Part shown: positions 21,577-33,790 of the stretch, piece by piece
How positions within the stretch are numbered: the stretch's first letter is position 1
Layout of the letters: each line of letters starts with the position of its first letter
Source: Ophiura sarsii
Lineage: Eukaryota; Echinodermata; Ophiuroidea; Amphilepidida; Ophiuridae
Length of the DNA: 64,000 bases
Assembly (NCBI GenBank): GCA_035610835.1
Contig: CM069455.1
Coordinates: 51,316,639-51,380,638, forward strand
Direction of reading: 5' to 3'
Notes under the pieces: model-generated
Databases searched by the model: none
Told to the model about the DNA's origin: nothing
The model's input: only the letters and a program-made list of their open reading frames with translations
Position numbers and translations under genes: made by a program

Positions 21577-21676
21577 NNNNNNNNNNNNNNNNNNNNNNNN
21601 NNNNNNNNNNNNNNNNNNNNNNNNNNNNNNNNNNNNNNNNNNNNNNNNNNNNNNNNNNNNNNNNNNNNNNNNNNNN
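21577..21676. other. Assembly gap (100 N)
   Basis: Exactly 100 undetermined bases; the true size is unknown. Exons of gene copy B downstream of K4 could be lost here. Confidence 1.
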
Positions 21677-22045
21677 TCCGTACGGTAATATTGATGACTG
21701 GGGGATGTAGCCTAGGGTTCGCCATAATCATTGGGCTAATTGCGAGAGCCAAGGCAACACGGAACAAAGAGGCCGTGCCGTGGCCGTGGACTCAGTGACT
21801 CAGTATATTACTAAATCATATAATATAATACAAAATAGCATCCAAATAGCTTAGTATATTACTAAATGGCATCCAAATAGCTGAAATAACTTACTGTGTC
21901 CTCTTACCTTCATATTATAACAATATCAATTACATTTTACAACAAAATCGCTTCAGAAGATGATTAATGCAAGTTATTAGCAAATGCAATTTTAGGGGTT
22001 TGTGAAAGGGTTACGACTTAGAAACGTCGTTTCAAATGACGGGGG

Positions 22046-22260
22046 AGATTAAAAAATGTAACGGCACCACCCTATTGGGAGGCGAGTTCATAACGCGTGA
22101 CCATATATGTATACGTTTTAATTTTCGCGCATGCTGATTTTGGCACACAATTTCCCACGGTATTTGTTTATTTTGTGTTGTGTATGTATCCATAAAAGAA
22201 TCTCATTTTTAGATACAGTGACATCATTGATGCATTAATTGTTAAAATTGACGTCATATA
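22046..22260. repeat. Mixed remnants: element piece and scrambled HYR-exon fragment
   Basis: Bases 22046-22096 (around cggcaccaccctattgggag) are the reverse complement of 40775-40825 inside the Harbinger-like element. Bases 22110-22212 match the intron upstream of the HYR exon (9400-9490). They are followed at 22217 by acagtgacatcattgatgca, which equals part of the HYR exon (about 9158-9178). So copy B retains only a rearranged scrap of the HYR region. Confidence 0.5.
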
Positions 22261-22540
22261 TACAGGATATTGACCCAAGTCCCCCCCCCCCCCCTCCCCT
22301 TAACTACCGGCCGATTGGTTAAAAAGATGGATACATTACTTATTGCACCAATGAGCGACATTGTTAGAATAATTGTATTCCTGATATAGACGGGAGTGAA
22401 ACATTTTACAAGCTGCATTTGAATTGGCTATTCATATGAGTACATCTTGTAATAAACCAATCAGAACCACTGTAAGATAGACAGGTAGACCCCAGGGGTT
22501 AACCCATCTGTATAAACACAACCTTACAATTTGTACTTAC

Positions 22541-22792
22541 CACAGCTAGCACTCGGTTGCCCTACATTACAAAAACCCCATCCCCTCTCGCCAATGAAAC
22601 ACCAAGGTCGATCGCCACCGTTAGGGTTTCTGCAATAGTTGTGGTCACCGAGGCCAGAGTTGGGATATCTCTCTGTAAACATTGTGTAAACTCGAGAACG
22701 TGAACTCCATTTCTGGCATTGTTGGCCACTTCTGGTGATGGATACGTAGCCACGGTAGTCAAGACCTGTTGTGCTTATGAAGCATTCTATTA
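22541..22792 (-). CDS. Kringle domain exon K4 (intact), gene copy B
   Basis: A 252-bp minus-strand exon (84 codons), phase 1-1, with acceptor tttcctag above 22792 and donor gtaagt below 22541. It reads [60 protein letters not shown]. Six cysteines and both core tryptophans are present with no stop. It ends 8 codons earlier than K1 and K2: a small deletion created a new gtaagt donor, and the old donor position now lies beyond an in-frame stop. The flanking 5' intron matches that of K2. Confidence 0.88.
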
Positions 22793-23099
22793 CTAGGAAA
22801 ATAAAAATAGAAATAATTAATCAAAATATAACTTATTACGTCTAGAATTTGGCACTTGTTGATGGATTACTCAATTTGTGCAATGTAGGGTCCCAATTCC
22901 CAGCAACAGTTCAGCAACAGTTTAGGTGGTTAGAGTTGAATATTCAGATAATACAGTCTCGGGGTTTTCAGCAGAATCAGCAGCACTGGAAGCCGAGTTG
23001 TACCGAAATGTAATTCCCACAATGCAATTATCGTTGAGCGTAGCACACAAACCCGATGAGTTAATATTTAACATGTAACCATTGCATGTCATGATTGTA

Positions 23100-23420
23100 G
23101 GATTAAAATGTTTTTAAAACAGGGTTGTTATTTTCGTCGCCTTAAAGAACCTATTCCAAAGGACTGCTGGAAATGGAAATAACATCGACTGTCCCTTGTC
23201 TACTACAGAGTACAAAAAGTATATTGCACAGTGGTGCGCTCAGTGATCTGTAAAGATCCAGTTCAGTTCATATCATGAATTGCGCTATCAATATCATGAA
23301 AAAGGTGTGTCTTCTTTCTGAAAACGTTAAACACAGTTTAGTATTCCTGACAGGATGGGTACTAATCAATACCTGTATAACCTCTATTAAAATGGTTTAA
23401 TACATAGCTATACAATGTTA
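23100..23420. repeat. Intronic repeat R1, copy 4
   Basis: Matches 12890-13230 almost throughout; located between K4 and the helical exon of copy B. Confidence 0.7.
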
Positions 23421-23481
23421 TATTTGTTAGTATTAAATGTATGTGTTTTATGTTTATATGACATTGTTATGTGACGTATAC

Positions 23482-23620
23482 CTTGTCTTTTGTTTTCAAG
23501 GATTGTATGCATTTCACGCAGTAAGAGTTGTTCCTCCATGTTCCTTAACGCGTTCTCATCCTTATTCACGTCTTTGTTCCTCTTTAGTTGATTTTCTTGA
23601 TTCTCTGCATCTTCTTTTCT
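23482..23620 (-). CDS. Charged helical linker exon, gene copy B
   Basis: A 139-bp exon, phase 0 to 1, with donor gtatac below 23482. The acceptor is ttgttgag, or tatag nine bases further out, in frame. It reads RKEDAENQENQLKRNK, then NALRNMEEQLLLREMH and TILENKRQ. It is the paralogue of 13303-13435, with two extra codons near the end and otherwise the same charge pattern. In copy B the next recognisable exon is kringle K4; no F5/8C exons are seen. Confidence 0.8.
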
Positions 23621-25080
23621 CTCAACAATCTATAATGGTTAAGAACACAAAACACAATGAACGATATTTCGGTAGGCCTATGCTGTACACATGTGCCCTA
23701 TGAACATGATGAATGAACAGATGAACACGAAAACCTAGATCAGAGGATTGTACACATGTATTACGAAAGGAAGTCGAAAAAGTTGGTTTTGGGGAGGCCC
23801 GACTACTACATGGCCTTTAGCGATGCTTCCTTATGATCTATGTTAATCGAGAAACACATGGCTTCAACAGAAAATCGAGGCTTAGTCGTTCTTTTCATAA
23901 ACATGTCATTGGTTAAACAGCCTGTATGAAAGAAACATGTATTTCTCTTATAATCTGTTGCTCCTTTCTATTTTAACTGTTATTAGTATTTTCAAATCAT
24001 TAATAATTTTTCATTTTAATTCAATTTGAAGGATAAAAGATGTTCGTCACACTTTATTTGACAAGTGTTGAGGGACTATCAAATAGCCCATGAAGTGGTA
24101 TTGAGGGAATTAGCAGTGGCCTAGATTTCATTTTCACATTGTAGGATGGGATTGGTGAGGTTAAAATGTAAGGGACTATTTCATATTCACCAATTTTGTA
24201 CGAAACTCCAATCCAATATGAAAAAGAAGTCTAAGCCACTGCTAATTTACCCATGACCACCTATTTGAATGTCTCTCAAGTTTGGCCATAAAACTAGCTC
24301 ATATGGAACAAAGCTTGTGATCACTCATGAGTGACGATCAATTTTTACTGTTCAAATTGAATCATAATGAAGAATTATCAATGATCTGAACAACCATAAC
24401 ACACAACAGTTAAAAATAGAAAGCAGACAATACAATTATTAACACAATATTTTTGTTTCTTTCAAACAAGTTTAACACACCCCTGCCAAAAAAGTGAAAT
24501 CACCATGTCTTACAGAATAGAGTGTAACCTCAGTCAAATAAGTCCGATAGTCATGATATAAATTCTAATAAAAGGATACAGTATGTCAAAGCCTAAAGAT
24601 GATGGAAAACAATGGACCTAAATCTCGATGATTTCGATGATGAAACAAATTAATGAACTATGGGCATCGATGGGTTCTAAGCATTTTGGGACAGCATGTA
24701 TATGTACAATGTAACAGTGAAGATGATAGGTGATGATAGTGATGATATATAAATACAAACGATTAAAAAAATAATACTAACACAGAATTAAATGTTTTGT
24801 GGTTTATTTAATATAGAACTATGTTTACTAAAAATCAGACTGCAATAATACGGTTATAAAACAATGTATGAGCAAGACACGGATTGCTTTCAAATGTGTT
24901 AGCATTGAATAGTTCTTACCTCCAAAGGATTTCGCTTGCATTTTGTTACAAATTGTCATAGCGTTAAACAATTATCCATATTTTGCGTCCAAAAATGAAA
25001 AAAAAGAAAAGATTTTGACAGTCGGGCTTTAATTTTTCCTTGACACAAAAATAAAAAATAAATCAGAAAAAATCAGATAA

Positions 25081-25232
25081 GGGCTGATATCCAAACTCTC
25101 AGCGGTGTTACACCGGTATTACACCGATGTTATACCGGTATTACACCGATATTTTATACAAATATCGGTGTAATACCGGTATAACATCGGTGTAATACCG
25201 GTGTAACACCGCTGAGAGTTTGATATCAGCCC
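25081..25232. mobile_element. Palindromic Harbinger-like MITE
   Basis: A 152-bp near-perfect hairpin with arms of about 72 bases differing by one base, made of nested gttacaccggtattacaccg repeats. Ends are gggctgatatc and its complement; TAA flanks both sides (25078-25080, 25233-25235). Paralogous sequence in copy A near 14840 reads straight through (caggtaaatgg), the empty site. Three-base TWA duplications fit PIF/Harbinger. Confidence 0.85.
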
Positions 25233-25352
25233 TAAATGGTTTTAGGAAAAATCAAAAGATGTCCGTAACTTGTGTCGGTATTAATTTACGGTACAGGAAA
25301 TAAGTTCCCCGTTTAAAACAGAATAGGTCCCTCATGCTCATAGCAAGGAAAT

Positions 25353-25374
25353 GGGGGGGGGGGGGGGGGGGGGG
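25353..25374. repeat. Poly-G tract (22 bases)
   Basis: Same paralogous position as 14948-14972 in copy A. Confidence 0.8.
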
Positions 25375-25557
25375 ATGTCATCGACTTATCAGCAGTAATA
25401 CTATTAGCATTCAACACGTATTCCTCAAAGCTTTCATTTCAGATTTTGCGATCACCCAATTTATTACACATCAACATTGAATTTGCACCAGTTCTACATC
25501 AAACGTTGTTACAAATCTTGATAGGAATAAGATATGAGATATACATGTAATTCTTAC

Positions 25558-25671
25558 CATAAGTTGTGCTATTTTCTGGTCGAGTGTTCTCTCTGCAGCT
25601 GGGGAACCCTGTACCACACATCCAATGCCAACCAAGACTGCTAGAAGAAGCAAGACCATGCAACCCTTCAT
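25558..25671 (-). CDS. Signal-peptide first coding exon, gene copy B
   Basis: ATG at 25671, 38 codons, phase 0 end at a gtaaga donor. It reads MKGCMVLLLLAVLVGIGC, then VVQGSPAAERT and DQKIAQLM. It has the same length and architecture as copy A. The hydrophobic core is preserved, while the mature N-terminus has diverged most (LELVENL against DQKIAQLM). Confidence 0.85.
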
Positions 25672-25820
25672 GATGATAGATGACCTTTGTCTACACATAG
25701 GCCTATGCGAAAATAGGAATAGCTGTGTTCAATTTCGACTCATCTACCAGACGAACAGTCTACAGTGGAAAAGTCATATCAGATGGTTTTGAGTTCAGAG
25801 GTACCTTCGTTATATATGTT
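25672..25820 (-). promoter_or_regulatory. Putative promoter / 5' UTR, gene copy B
   Basis: Minus-strand catatataac near 25807-25817, collinear with copy A. Conserved position upstream of the signal exon; function is inferred. Confidence 0.35.
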
Positions 25821-26599
25821 CGTAGGGTAATGCATGGATAAGAACCATTGGTTTAGGGTAATACATGGATGCATGAGATCTATTGGTTTATACAGATTCT
25901 GCAAAAGAGCAAGGACCGTGTCGGACTCAAAATGCTTAAAACCAGCGTTCCGCGAGGTTTCACACATGTTTTTTTCTTCTGAAATTACATTTAGGACCAA
26001 ATACATTTTTCATCGATGTCTACTTCAATATTATGTAAATCCGATGATACAGTACAGAAATTCTCACTTCATGCATAAAGTCTTATACAAGTAGCATAAT
26101 GTCATTATTTCATTTTATAATAAATCATTCCAATTTTATTAATAAACATTAAAAAGCATACAGATAAAGCCAGACTAGAAGATGGAGTAGGCAATTGGCC
26201 TTTCACTATCATCCGCAGGCATTGCACAAAACACATTACAATCAGACACATAAACAAAACCCAGACATAGCTGGAAATGAATACCAATGTAAAGCTGAGG
26301 GGGATAAAATGACCAAAAGGGTCAGGAAAGCCTGCTTTCCATAATAAAAGTATTGCACTAAACATAAATATAAATATTTAGCTATGAAACGTGCCCAGAA
26401 TAACACGGAGAGAAGGATTGCACTGAGTGAGCAAGATATATTTAGTTGATGCACGATGAACATTGTTTGTCGTATTTAGAATAGACAATAGAATAAAAAC
26501 ATGTTATTGCACGCTGACTCAAGGATTTGAACACTTTTGTTGACGACCGCGTCCAATTTATTTGGCTGATGGATAAAGAAGGGATTGGAAGGAACTATT

Positions 26600-27190
26600 A
26601 TTTAAACTTTAAATAAGGCCTCTAGAACTAATATCAACACATATGAACTTGGTATCATAACCCTGTTCTCGCAGGTCACTGGCAGTGCCGGCATATTTAT
26701 TAAGTTTGCGATCCTGAGCAGAATTAATATTACGCTCGAACGGAATAGTGAGTTCAAAAATAATGATCGACTTTGAGCCTTGATTAATGAAGACAAGATC
26801 CGGTCTTTGTTGAGTAGGAAGAATGTCTGGCGGAATTGTGGTCCCAGCAATTTTGGTAGCCCCTTGAAGATCACAGAAAAACTTCCATAAGGGATCACTA
26901 GCATCACTAAGGGTGTTAAGTATTACGCGGAGAACAGAGTTATGACGCCAGGTGTAGAGACCTTGGTCTAACATGGGTTTACAATTATTTAAAATATGGT
27001 GAAGTGTTTCTTTGCAGCCACAGAGATAACATTTAGTGCTGGTTCTTTTACCCAAGCGGCTCAGATTGTTTTGGGTAGGGAGTGAATCCAGAAATTCATG
27101 ATACCTTTTGGAAGATAAAGATTTCCAAAAAGTGGTAAGATTTTTAAAGAATAGCTATGCGAAGCATATCCCCTTGGACAACGAGGTTTT
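26600..27190 (-). mobile_element. R2-type (RLE) non-LTR retrotransposon tail, copy B
   Basis: An open minus-strand frame of 148 codons (26609-27055) reads CYLCGCKETLHHILNNC (CCHC knuckle), YTWRHNSVLRVI, PPDILPTQQRPDLVF, IIIFELTIPFE, KLNKYAGTASDL. The RPD and ELT blocks are the catalytic PD-(D/E) region of the restriction-like endonuclease at the C-terminus of R2/NeSL/R4-type LINEs. No reverse transcriptase is present, so the fragment is dead although this frame is still open. Confidence 0.82.
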
Positions 27191-27825
27191 TGATGTGACT
27201 GTGCATTCAAGCCATAGGATTCATGTCAAACCCGATTTCACACCATTTCTATACGTGTGACGGGGTCTCACCATGATCACGTTGTACCCTTAGCCATCCG
27301 TTTTTATATTATTCGGTCTATTGATATCAAATTATTTCTCTCCAGTAGCAGTAGGCCTAAACGTAAGTGTATTTCTACCATGCATATTTTGCTCTAACAG
27401 TTCCTTTATTTAACAGGTCCTTGTTTAATTATAGGCCTATCCGCCATGTAGGCCTATAATAACATATCACGGTTTTCTGGCCTATCTATGTCTTTTGTGG
27501 CCCGCGTTGTGGATGGGTCCGCGATGGGATCAAGGCACTGTCATCAAAACGCATTTTCCCTGTCACTATTAACACATGATATCCTCGATGTAGGCCTACG
27601 GTTTGCGCCTTATACGGTTTGCGCCGGCCTTGCTCACAGTTCTTTCAAAGGGGTTCCTGTTCCTGGCTATATGATTTACTTTTTTGTTGTTGTCTCATCA
27701 TGCCGTTTCCTTGTACAATAGGGTTTGCACTGCGGAGCAACGGATGATTGCCGCCTTTACTCTACCACATAACAAACTACGTTTTGCGCCACTAACACGT
27801 GTGCGCCATTACGCGTTTGCCGGTA

Positions 27826-28046
27826 ATCTCCGGATTACGCGTGCGCCGGTTAACGCGTGCGCCGGTTTACGCGTGCGCCGGTTTACGCGTGCGCTGGTTT
27901 ACGCGTGCGCCGGTTTACGCGTGCGCCGGTTTACGCGTGCGCCGGTTTACGCGTGCGCCGGTAGTCGTCCGATTACACGTGCGCCGGCAATCGACTGATT
28001 ACGCGTGCGCTGGCGATCACCCGATTACGCGTGCGGTGCGCCGGCC
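27826..28046. repeat. GC-rich minisatellite, array unit 1
   Basis: Eight consecutive 16-bp copies of tttacgcgtgcgccgg, followed by three longer versions spaced by tcgcccgatt-like sequence. Related arrays lie at 31190-31330 and 33050-33195 in the other units, dominated there by the roughly 26-bp version. Confidence 0.85.
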
Positions 28047-29453
28047 ATCGCCATGGCGTGCCCAGCGTATACGCGGCGCGTAGCAATAACGTAGCAACGG
28101 GCTAAAAAACTTCGAATTTCATGAAATCCAACCCAAAATAAGAAAATCAAACATAAACTGGTTCGTCGTGGGACCCATACGCACTCGCACAGAAAATTTG
28201 AAGTCAATCGAAGGTGCGGAAAGGGGAGAACATCTCAGGACAGGAATGGGCAACTCCGTATTATATTATAGACTAGCGGCGTACCCTCGCTACGCTCGGG
28301 CACTCGCTAGCTGAGTATTATTATCTAAATTAGATACCTTCATGATTTGTAGCAAAATGGGCATAGATAATGAGTTCAAAATTGTAGATCCCTGGGGTTT
28401 TTTCATTTGAAATAGACTTTGTTCACAGAAATCTGAGTTTTGTGAAATCTTTGAAACTCGGACCCAATTTCAATACCCCATTTAGGAGGGAAACAATGTT
28501 ATAGATACCCCATTTGTTGGAAGTGGCTCAACTTTCATTTCATTCAGCCAGCATACTTATACAGTATAGGCTTTTTAAGCCTGGCCCGAGCATTTTGCTT
28601 GAGCCTGGTCCCTTCAGGACCCAAGCGTGTGTCCGTACGGACCGACGGTATAAACAAACGAACAACAAACAAACAACCCCCCCCCCCCCCAAATGTGTAG
28701 TACCAACCCCATACCCCATATAGTGTAGGCCTATACATGGTATAGAAGATAGTAGTGTGCGGTTAGTCGTCAACATGATCAAAGCGTAGGCTATTGTGAA
28801 ATAGCAAGAGGTCCTTGATACTCAGGTGCCCTTAATCCTAATATCGGTGCCACGGCGCCCTTAATAATCCAGGGGTCTTAATAAGGCCTACCCAGAAACG
28901 CTAAATATTATTATCCCTTAATAAGACATAAAATAACCACTCTGGTAGGCCCTACCCTATACATCCTTAAAATCCAGTTATCACAGGTACCCTTAATATT
29001 CCATACTCCAGGTACCCAGTGTACCCTTATAATCCAGACAGGCCTACCCACCTCATACACACGGCGTGTAGGCCTATAATATTTCACAACCCCCTTCGCG
29101 GACGCACGCCCCCCCCCCCCCCCCCCCCTAAAAGTTGCCAAGTCTCTCATAGAACACATAGAACACGCCGCCGCTGTATTAAATAAATTTAGGTCCGCGA
29201 CGCCACTACTGGTTTTTTAGTGGTTTTATTAAGTTTATTTAGTGGGTCTTTCATAGTTGGCGGGAGGTGGGTTCTCACCATGATCACTTTGTATCCACCC
29301 AGTTCAGAGCCCTCCGTTTATTTTATTTTTCGGCCTCTTGACATTAAATTATTTCTCCAGTAGGACTGTTTCTGCATGCATATTTTGCTGGTCTACCCAT
29401 GTGTTCATACTATGTAGGCCTAGGATTTGAAAAGGGGGTCGAGGTGTTGTGAC

Positions 29454-30713
29454 CAGGGGCGGAAATTTCTTGTTAGGTGTGGGGGGGATGATAAGTTTTG
29501 CCCGTAAAAAATGAATTTTAGCTGGTACCATCCAGGCGGTGCGCAGCACCGATCTCCGAGCTATGCTCGGACAGGGGGGAGTCTGATGGGGGATGTGCCC
29601 CCCTCAGAAGTAGAAAAAATTTCAATTTTCAAACTCATTTGGTGCGATCTGGTGTATACTTTTGACGAATATTGTATTGAAAAGCCATCGCTTCATTTTC
29701 AATAAATATTTTGTTTTTTATCAATGAACAAAAGTTGAGCATTTTTTTATACTGATATATTCTTGATTTTAGTATAGATGGTTTAAAAGCTCCAAAAGGG
29801 GGAGTCTGAGGGGGGATGTGCCCCCCTCAGAAGTAGAAAAAAATTCAATTTTCAAACTCATTTGGTGCGATCTGGTGTATACTTTTGACGAATATTGTAT
29901 TGAAAAGCCATCGCTTCATTTTCAATAAAAAAATTTTTTCATCAATGAACAAAAGAAGTTGAGCATTTTTTATACTGATATATTCTTGATTTTAGTATAG
30001 ATGGTTTAAAAGCTCCAACAGGGGGAGTCTAATGGGGGATGTGCCCCTCAGAAGTAGAAAAATTTCAATTTTCAAACTCATTTGGTGTAATCTGGTGGAT
30101 ACTTTTGACCAATATTGTATTAAAAGGCCATCACTTCATTTTCAATAAATATCTTGTTTTTTATCAATGCACGAAAGAAGTTGAGCATTTTTATACTGAT
30201 ATATTCTTGATTTTAGTATAGATGGTTTAAAAGCTCCAACAGGGGGCGTCTGAGGGTGGGGGATATGCCCCCCTGAACAGTAGAATTTTTTTCAATTTTC
30301 AAACTCATTTTGTGCGATCTGGTATACTTTTGACCAATATTTTATTGAAAAGCAATCACTTTATTTCTGATCAATATTGGCTTTTTAAATAGGCAGATAG
30401 GCCTATACCAGAAAGAAGTTAATTAGTTACCTCCAAAAGATGGATTCTTAACGTATATAGGCCTACGCGTATGTATCCTAACCAACGTACAATAAACTCC
30501 AAACGTTCTTATGTCCCTCCCTCCCTCTCTTTTTCCTTTTTTTCTCCTTTTTCCCCTTTTTTCTTTCTTTTTTTCCTTTTCTTCCCCTTTTTTCCTTTTT
30601 TTTTTGGTAGATGTGAAAAATCAGGGGGGGATGATTACATTGACCATCCCCCCCAGGTTAAAAAGTGGGGGGGGGGGATAAATCCCCCCCCCCCCCCGGG
30701 ATTTCCGCCCTTG
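29454..30713. mobile_element. hAT-like non-autonomous element with internal 222-bp repeats
   Basis: 1260 bp with ends caggggcggaaat and atttccgcccttg, and an 8-bp flank gttgtgac / gtcgtgac (7 of 8 match; 29446-29453, 30714-30721). Inside are nearly four tandem units of about 222 bp, each starting gggggagtctgatgggggat (29575, 29799, 30020, 30241). A pyrimidine tract follows at 30510-30610, then G and C homopolymers. Same family as 56642-57355. Confidence 0.8.
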
Positions 30714-33597
30714 GTCGTGACCTCTAGATTTCACGAAAATTTGTCAAGTTTCCCATAGAACACGTGTATTAAATAGGTCCGCGACGCCATTGGTTTTATT
30801 TAGTGGGGTCTTAAGTTTTATAGCCTGGGTCTTTTATAGTTGGCGGGAGGCGAGGTCTCACCATGATCACTTTGTACCCAGTTCAGTGAGCCATCCGTTT
30901 ATTTTATTTTTCGGCCCATTGACATTAAATTATTTATCCAGTAGGCATATGTAAGCTTAAAACGCAAGTGCAATTACCATCCATATTTTGCAAAGATTTT
31001 TTGTACTGTATACCCTGGCTATAATATGATTGACTTATTGCTGTTGTTTCATCGTGCCCCGTTATCTTGTATTGTACGGTTCCACTACGGAGCAACGGGT
31101 TGCTTGCTTTTACCAGTACCCCATAACAAATTACGCTTTGCGCCACTTATAACGCGTGTGCACCATACGGTTTGCGCCATACGCGTGTTCCGGTAATCTC
31201 CTGATTACGCGTGCGCCGGCAATCGCCCGATTACGCGTGCGCCGGCAATCGCCTGATTACGCGTGCGCCGGCGATCATCCGATTACGCGTGCGCCAGCGT
31301 CCGCCCGATTACGCGTGGGTGCGCCGGCCATCGCCATGGCATGCCCAGCGTATACGCGGCGCGTAGCAATAACGTAGCAACGGGCTAAAAAACCTCGAAT
31401 TTTACGAAATCTAACCCAAATTAAAAAAATCAAACATAAACTGGTTCGTCGTGGGACCGATACGCACTTGCACAGACAGTTTGAAGTCAATCGAAGGTGC
31501 GGAAAGGGGAGAACATCTCCGTACAAGAATGGGCAACTCCGTATTATATATAAGACTAGCGGCGTACCCTCGCTACGCTCGGGCACTCGCTAGATGAGTA
31601 TTATTATCTAAATTAGATACCTTCATGATTTGTAGCAAAATGGGCATAGATAATAAGTTCAAAATTGTAGATCCCTGAAAAAAAAATTCATTTGAAATAG
31701 ACTTTGTTCACAGAAATCTGAGTTTAATCTTTGAATCTCGGACCCAATTTCAATACCCCAATTAGGAGGGAAACAATGTTAAGTTACCCCATTTGTTGGA
31801 GGTGGCTCAACTTTCATTTCATTCAGCCAGCTACTTATATAGGCTTTTTAAGGCTGGCCCGAGCATTTTGCTTGAGCCTGGTCCCTTCAGGACCCAAGCG
31901 TGTGTCCGTACGGACCGACGGTATAAACAAACGAACAACAAACAAACAACCCCCCCCCCCCAAAATGTGCAGTACCAACCCCATACCCCATATAGTGTAG
32001 GCCTATACATGGTATAGAAGATAGTAGTGTGCGGTTAGTCGTCAACATGATCAAAGCGTAGGCTATTGTGAAATGGCAAGAGGTCCTTGATACTCAGGTG
32101 CCCTTAATCCCAATATCGGTGCCACGGCGCCCTTAATAATCCAGGGGTCTTAATAAGGCCTACCCAGAAACGCTAAATATTATTCTCCCATAATAAGACA
32201 TGAAATAACCACTCTGGTAGGCCCTACCCTATACATCCTTAAAATCCAGTTATCACAGGTACCCTTAATATTCCATACTCCAGGTACCCAGTGTACCCTT
32301 ATAATCCAGACAGGCCTACCCACCCCATGTGTTCATACACACGGCGTGTAGGCCTATAATATTTCACAACCCCCTTCGCGGACGCACGCCCCCTCCCCTA
32401 AAAGTTGCCAAGTCTCTCATAGAACACATAGAACACGCCGCCGCTGTATTATATAAATTTAGGTCCGCGACGCCACTGGGTTTTTTTAGTGGTTTTATTA
32501 AGTTTTATAGTGGGTCTTTTATAGTTGGCGGGAGGTGGGTTCTCACCATGATCACTTTGTACCCACCCAGTTCAGTGTTAGCCCCCCGTTTATTTTATTT
32601 TTCGGCCTATACATTAAATTATTTCTCCAGTAGGACTATTTCTGCATGCAAATTTTGCTCTAACAGTTCCTTGTTTATTTACAGGCCTATCCCCTATGTA
32701 TAATATGATATCACGGTTTTCTGGCATATATATATATGTTTTTATATAGCGCGCCCTACCCGTGGCCCGCATTGTGGATGGGTCCGCGATGGGACTGAGG
32801 CACTGTCGTATAAACGCATTTTCCCTGTCACTATATTATTATATAATATAATTATGTTATCCTGGATGCAGGCCTACGGTTTGCGCCTTATACGGTTTGC
32901 GCCGGCCTTGCTCCCAGTTCCAAAGGGGTTCCCGTATACCCTGGCTATATGATTGACTTTTTGTTGTTGTCTCATCATGCCGTTTTCTTGTACTATAGGG
33001 TTTGCACTATGGAGCAACGGATGCTTGCCGCCTTTACTACGCTTTGCGCCACTAACGCGTGTGCACCTACGCGTGTTCCGGTATCGCCCGATAACGCGTG
33101 CGCCGGCAATCGGCGCCTGACTACGCGTGCGCCGGCAGCAATCGCCTGAATACTCGCGCGCCGACAATCGCCCGATTACGCGAGTTGTGCGCCGGCCATC
33201 GCCATGGCGTGCTCAGCGTATACGCGGCGCGTAGCAATAACATAGCAACGGGCTAAAAAACCTCGAATTTCACGAAATCTAACCCAAATTTAAAAAATCA
33301 AACATAAACTGGTTCGTTGTGGGACCCATACGCACTCGCACAGAAAGTTTGAAGTCAATCGAAGGTGCGGAAAGGGGAGAACATCTCCGTACAAGAATTG
33401 GCGATTCCGTATTATTATATAGATGACGGTCAAATTAGTACAAAGATAGCAATATTTCGCGCTACGCGCGCATTTGCTCATTTGTATTAAAAATGTACCT
33501 TTATCGTGCCAATACTAATTATTTTTCGTCGGTAAAGTCTTGTCGGTTCACTTTTATTTATCACCCTCCAATATGAAAAACCTAGCTACACCACTGT

Positions 33598-33715
33598 TAA
33601 ACTCTGTATCATATACTGGCCTTGATCATTTGCATTTTGTTGCTGTTCTTCTTGGAGTTCCTGCCTTTTGTTATACCGTATCTTGCTTGTTTCATTAGAC
33701 CAACATTTGACAGGT
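33598..33715 (-). CDS. Candidate exon (weak)
   Basis: The minus-strand frame reads VKCWSNETSKIRYNKRQ, then ELQEEQQQNANDQGQYM and a stop shortly after. The charged composition resembles a cytoplasmic tail or coil, but no convincing acceptor was found. No family recognised. Confidence 0.2.
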
Positions 33716-33790
33716 AAATTAGATGGGATTCGACAAGTTCATTCATTATCAAGTGCCTTTCAGAAAACTGCAAAATGAGATTTTTGTCAT

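Larger units (their letters stand above)
27258..33480. repeat. Tandem array of 1.7-2 kb units
   Basis: Four units begin with tctcaccatgatcac(t/g)ttg near 27265, 29274, 30855 and 32542. Unit 1 (27.26-29.27 kb) and unit 3 (30.86-32.54 kb) are full. Unit 2 is mostly deleted and holds a transposon (29454-30713). Unit 4 is cut near 33415. Shared landmarks are the acgcgtgcgccgg minisatellite, cgtaccctcgctacgctcgg (28271, 31562), and gaacaacaaacaaac plus poly-C. The array starts where homology between gene copies A and B ends. No gene; open frames here translate repeats. Confidence 0.8.

Noticed and set aside
27684..28083. Long open frames encoding RVRRFTRAPVYAC-like repeats
   Set aside because: They are translations of the acgcgtgcgccgg minisatellite, open in several frames because the unit lacks stops.
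30471..30758. Frame rich in S, F and P
   Set aside because: Translation of a pyrimidine tract and homopolymers inside the hAT-like element.
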